Part shown: positions 33,641 to 36,462 of the stretch, in pieces
Layout: each line of letters starts with the position of its first letter
Numbering within the stretch: position 1 is the first letter of the stretch
Source: Rhizopus sp. PT2906
Taxonomy: Eukaryota; Mucoromycota; Mucoromycetes; Mucorales; Rhizopodaceae
DNA: 36,462 nucleotides
Direction: 5' to 3'
Assembly (NCBI GenBank): GCA_025529335.1
Contig: JAMYHX010000443.1
Span: 1-36,462, forward strand
The notes under the pieces: model-generated
Seen by the model: only the letters and a program-made list of their open reading frames with translations
What the model was told of the DNA's origin: nothing
The model's database searches: none
Translations under genes and position numbers: made by a program

Positions 33641-34129
33641 TAAGGGCGTTAAGGGAATCTTTTCAAGGGCAAAGAAGACTTTAGTAAATTTTACAGCGGT
33701 TGTTGAACTTTTTACTGGCGATGGAGTCAGCCAATCGTTTGTCGCGAGTGTATCAATGAACACACGCGCTGATTGACAAGTATGTTTTTATTCGAACTTT
33801 GTCTTGTCTCTAAAAAATGGATTATTTTATCAAATTAAACAAGACTACTTCTTACCAGAATGTATAAGTCAGTTCATTCATTAAAAGAATCATATTGAAA
33901 ACATCGAAGTATATATACATGCACTAAGAAATCATTTTGAGTACCCATTTATCCACTGCTTTCGTCATTAATTTCGCGCTTGCTTTTACAGATAAACAAA
34001 AATATCTCTTGGTAGTGAAGGTACAGAAAGAAGTCTTTTTTGTAATCCCAAAGTAGTCATATTAAAGAACAAAAAGTGCGGGAGTAACAGAATAAAGTTT
34101 TTATTAGGCAAGCAATAGTTTGATTTCCA

Positions 34130-34151
34130 AAGAGAGAGAGAGAGAGAGAGT
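34130..34151 (+). repeat. GA dinucleotide run
   Basis: About eleven GA units in intergenic DNA about 0.5 kb upstream of the AIF start. Read from the minus strand it is a CT tract. Confidence 0.9.
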
Positions 34152-34333
34152 TTTGAATAAATAGATATTTCTTTTTTCCACAAGTCCGTAAGGTCACATT
34201 ATCACTAGCTTTCAAACCCAAGATGACTAGAAACATAGACTGCATTCCAGAAGACTACACGGTGTAAACCCTCCATGAATAAAAAGTGCTTAAGAATCAC
34301 TCTCAGAAAACAACCATGAGAAAACTCAGGAAA

Positions 34334-34446
34334 GGAGACATTGGAACATAGCAACGTTGATACGTTGAACATCCGGACAACGGGACATCGGATCAATGGA
34401 ATATTGGAATATTGGAGCATTGGAACATCAGAATATTGAAAGCATC
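34334..34446 (+). repeat. Degenerate octamer array (consensus GGAACATT)
   Basis: About 14 consecutive units of 8 nt, with one 7-nt and one 9-nt unit near the end. Examples: GGAACATA, GCAACGTT, GATACGTT, GGACATCG, GGAATATT twice, GGAGCATT, GGAACATC, AGAATATT. An 8-nt period is incompatible with coding. It is an old, diverged minisatellite or a clustered binding-site array. Confidence 0.7.
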
Positions 34447-34749
34447 GAACTCAGTAGTAGGGAGGGTTTACGGGTCTTTCATCAGCTGTAGATGCAGAGC
34501 CATAACAATAGGAACATCTCGGAGTGATCCAGCGTAGAGAAGCAGTGACCTATATGGTTAGTTTTGTTTTTGTTTTATACTTTTTCTTTTCTTGTAGCAG
34601 AGCTTGATAGAGTTTAGCAGATAGTGGCAAAGTAGATCGGTTATGTTTCTTGCGGCTTCAGGACTTGAATGTGTAGTTACTTCAGAATTGTATTCATTCG
34701 CAGCAGGCATGGGTAGACATGAGCAAAATTCTTCAAGGACTTTCTGACG

Positions 34750-34930
34750 TTGATAAGCATGGGACATGCATTCACAAGCATTTTCAGGTATTGATAATCA
34801 TTTGTAGGTATTGATAAACATGAGTAGACGTTCACGAACCTTTTCCAGATATTTGACAAGCATTTGTGAGTGTTTGAGTGTTTGAGTGTATTGATAATCA
34901 GTAGCAAGCGTTTTTTGAGCATTAGTGAGT
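34750..34930 (+). repeat. Second degenerate tandem repeat (GTATTGATAA-CAT motif)
   Basis: Repeated GGTATTGATAATCAT, GGTATTGATAAACATG and GTATTGATAATCAG units are mixed with CATTCACAAGCATTTT / GTTCACGAACCTTTT and GAGTGTTT runs. Spacing is irregular, about 18-40 nt. The overlapping minus-strand frame (34677-34922) owes its length to the repeats and is not taken as a gene. Confidence 0.5.
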
Positions 34931-36462
34931 AGCAGAGATCTCTTTAAGGCTTCATTCCGTGAGAAGCTATTATGATAGAGTAATATGCATCAGGAGCCAT
35001 GAAATAGAGCCAGCAAAAGTGTATTTTCTAAAGGATGACATTAGTTAGATCTATTTTGAGACCCTCAAACGCTATTATACCTTTTCAGCATAGGAAATAA
35101 TAAAGCCATAGAAGAGTTTATAGAATAGTTTGTAGAAGAAATAAAGAATGAAGAAAAAGGACAAAAATGATGATCTCTCTTTTATAGTTTTTTATTTATG
35201 TGAGTCATGTTATTTAGGCTGAAGCTAATTAATCTTCCCTCTTCCGTTAATGCATGAATAAATAACCCCTTTTTCAATTTTTCATATTAGAGCACTTCCG
35301 AACGTCCTCTTGTTTAGAACATTTTCTTGGATTCTTTTTTATTTGTTTACTTTGCATAATTTTTGAATCTCCTTTTTTATGATGCCGTTTGTTTACACAA
35401 AGTCAATCTCATACACATAGATGATTACTTTACTTTTCTTATTTTCAATACGCATTTTTTTTAGGTGATTTCTTTGAAAAATGAGTAAAAAAGTAAGACG
35501 AGCATCAAGAATAAATGTTGAGAGGGAATATCATTAAAAAAAATGCAGCTGATAGTAAACAAAGGGCTTTTCTCAAAAGGCACTAGACTGCCGATACTGT
35601 GGAACACACACGATGGATTTCATTACAATTGTTATTTGCAAATCAAAATGATCTAGGCATCATTCTTTGTTTATCTATAATTATACATTTTTTTAGCATC
35701 TTCTAGTGAAGAGTATATTTAAGGAATAGAGAAAGAGGCTATTCTGTAATAGCTATGTATAGATCAACGTCCATTATTCAAAGAAATAAAGAGATCTCAT
35801 AAAAAGCGCTAAAGGATTGTCATAATTATTTTTGGTAAAGGTCAAAAAAGAATCAAATAAAAATCATCCTAATACTCATGCATCAAATCTGCTTATTAAA
35901 CATGAAACGTAGGTGATTAAATTGTTGGTTAAGGAAAGCATAAAAGCTTATAGCTTTACTGCACATGAAAAAGGTAAAATGCTTACCCTGCTGTTATATC
36001 CTTATCCTTTCCCCTTCTGCTTGTGAAATGTAGACTAACATTAGCAACGATTGTGATGACGATAGATTTAATAATTACACATTCATTTTTATAGTAAAGC
36101 AATGGATCTTCCAAGTCTGCATAAATTATTTCAAATGGCGCTCGAAACAGGATAGATTGCTAAGGTACGTGACATGCTTTATATAATCCCTTATTATCAT
36201 GGATATTCGTGTATCTTGAATGAGAGAACTTAAATAGTAACAACAACCAAAGTAAATTGATAAAGGATAATGCTCAATAAAATTTTTAGACACTACTTAA
36301 TACATCATAAGCAACTGGGCCTGCTTACTTTTTTTTAAAAAAAAACAATAGACCTAACCTAATGAAAATTAAATAAAGGCGGTTCATACTGTTTTATTAA
36401 AAATAAATTTCAGAAAGAGGATAAAATTATGACGTATATGAAAAAAATAATTGGCGCATATT

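Larger units (their letters stand above)
33641..36462. other. 2.8-kb region without a convincing gene
   Basis: Upstream of the AIF gene to the window end. Only short frames are present (longest about 81 codons, at 34677-34922 minus, over repetitive DNA). It holds a GA run, an octamer array and a second degenerate repeat, listed separately. From 35,050 on the DNA is AT-rich with many T and A runs and no frame of interest. No tRNA or snoRNA pattern was convincing. Confidence 0.5.

Noticed and set aside
34677..34922. An 81-codon minus-strand frame as a gene
   Set aside because: It lies across a degenerate tandem repeat, which accounts for the frame.
1..36462. CRISPR arrays, bacterial operons, rRNA or tRNA genes
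   Set aside because: Short introns and eukaryotic genes throughout; no regularly spaced palindromic repeats, Shine-Dalgarno sites, or tRNA A/B boxes were found by eye.

Overview
The window looks like nuclear DNA of a filamentous fungus, most likely Mucorales (Rhizopus/Mucor-like). It is AT-rich and gene-dense. The coding genes carry many short spliceosomal introns (44-76 nt, GTAAG-type donors, often CTAAC/CTGAC-like branch sites, TAG/CAG acceptors). It has fungal housekeeping genes, and it carries a nuclease-like repeat gene family that I recall as expanded in Mucorales. All exon models here were built by hand from reading frame and splice-site consistency.

Layout. (1) 129-3955: a mobile element with 396-bp terminal inverted repeats (TIRs) that look identical except for one 39-bp internal module, which lies in opposite orientation in the two TIRs. 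The element carries one gene on the minus strand with a PD-(D/E)XK nuclease-like signature, broken by a stop codon and a frameshift, and a nested tandem repeat. Its right end lies 10 bp from the next gene. (2) 3966-7836 (-): a fungal UNC-13/Munc13-type vesicle-tethering protein (Ync13-like) in at least seven exons. (3) 8111-9057: a transposon graveyard, with the N-terminal half of a tyrosine recombinase followed by a probable 267-bp MITE. (4) 9643-11937 (-): a Pumilio/PUF RNA-binding protein. (5) 12206-13207 (-): an F-box/LRR protein. (6) 13329-15454 (-): an alpha/beta-hydrolase fused to a tyrosine-phosphatase-like domain, with the hydrolase Ser replaced by Gly. (7) 15660-17278 (-): TRM11 tRNA methyltransferase with a GC-AG intron. 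(8) About 2.1 kb with little coding signal. (9) 19386-20398 (-): a PH-domain protein. (10) 21527-22395 (-): an unrecognised multi-exon gene. (11) 23360-29784 (+): UTP10/HEATR1, the large HEAT-repeat protein of the small-subunit processome. (12) 29870-31034 (-): Ap4A phosphorylase (APA1/2), convergent with UTP10. (13) 31337-33640 (-): apoptosis-inducing-factor-like mitochondrial oxidoreductase in 12 exons, one of only 20 nt. (14) 33641-36462: no convincing gene, but an octamer array, a GA run and a second degenerate repeat.

The host genes are independent housekeeping genes (ribosome biogenesis, tRNA modification, mRNA control, nucleotide salvage, mitochondria, secretion/cytokinesis) and do not form a cluster. 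The best candidate for something undescribed is the long-TIR element at 129-3955, with its flip-oriented TIR module and a nuclease-like gene in place of a recognisable transposase. The hydrolase-phosphatase fusion with a lost nucleophile is next.
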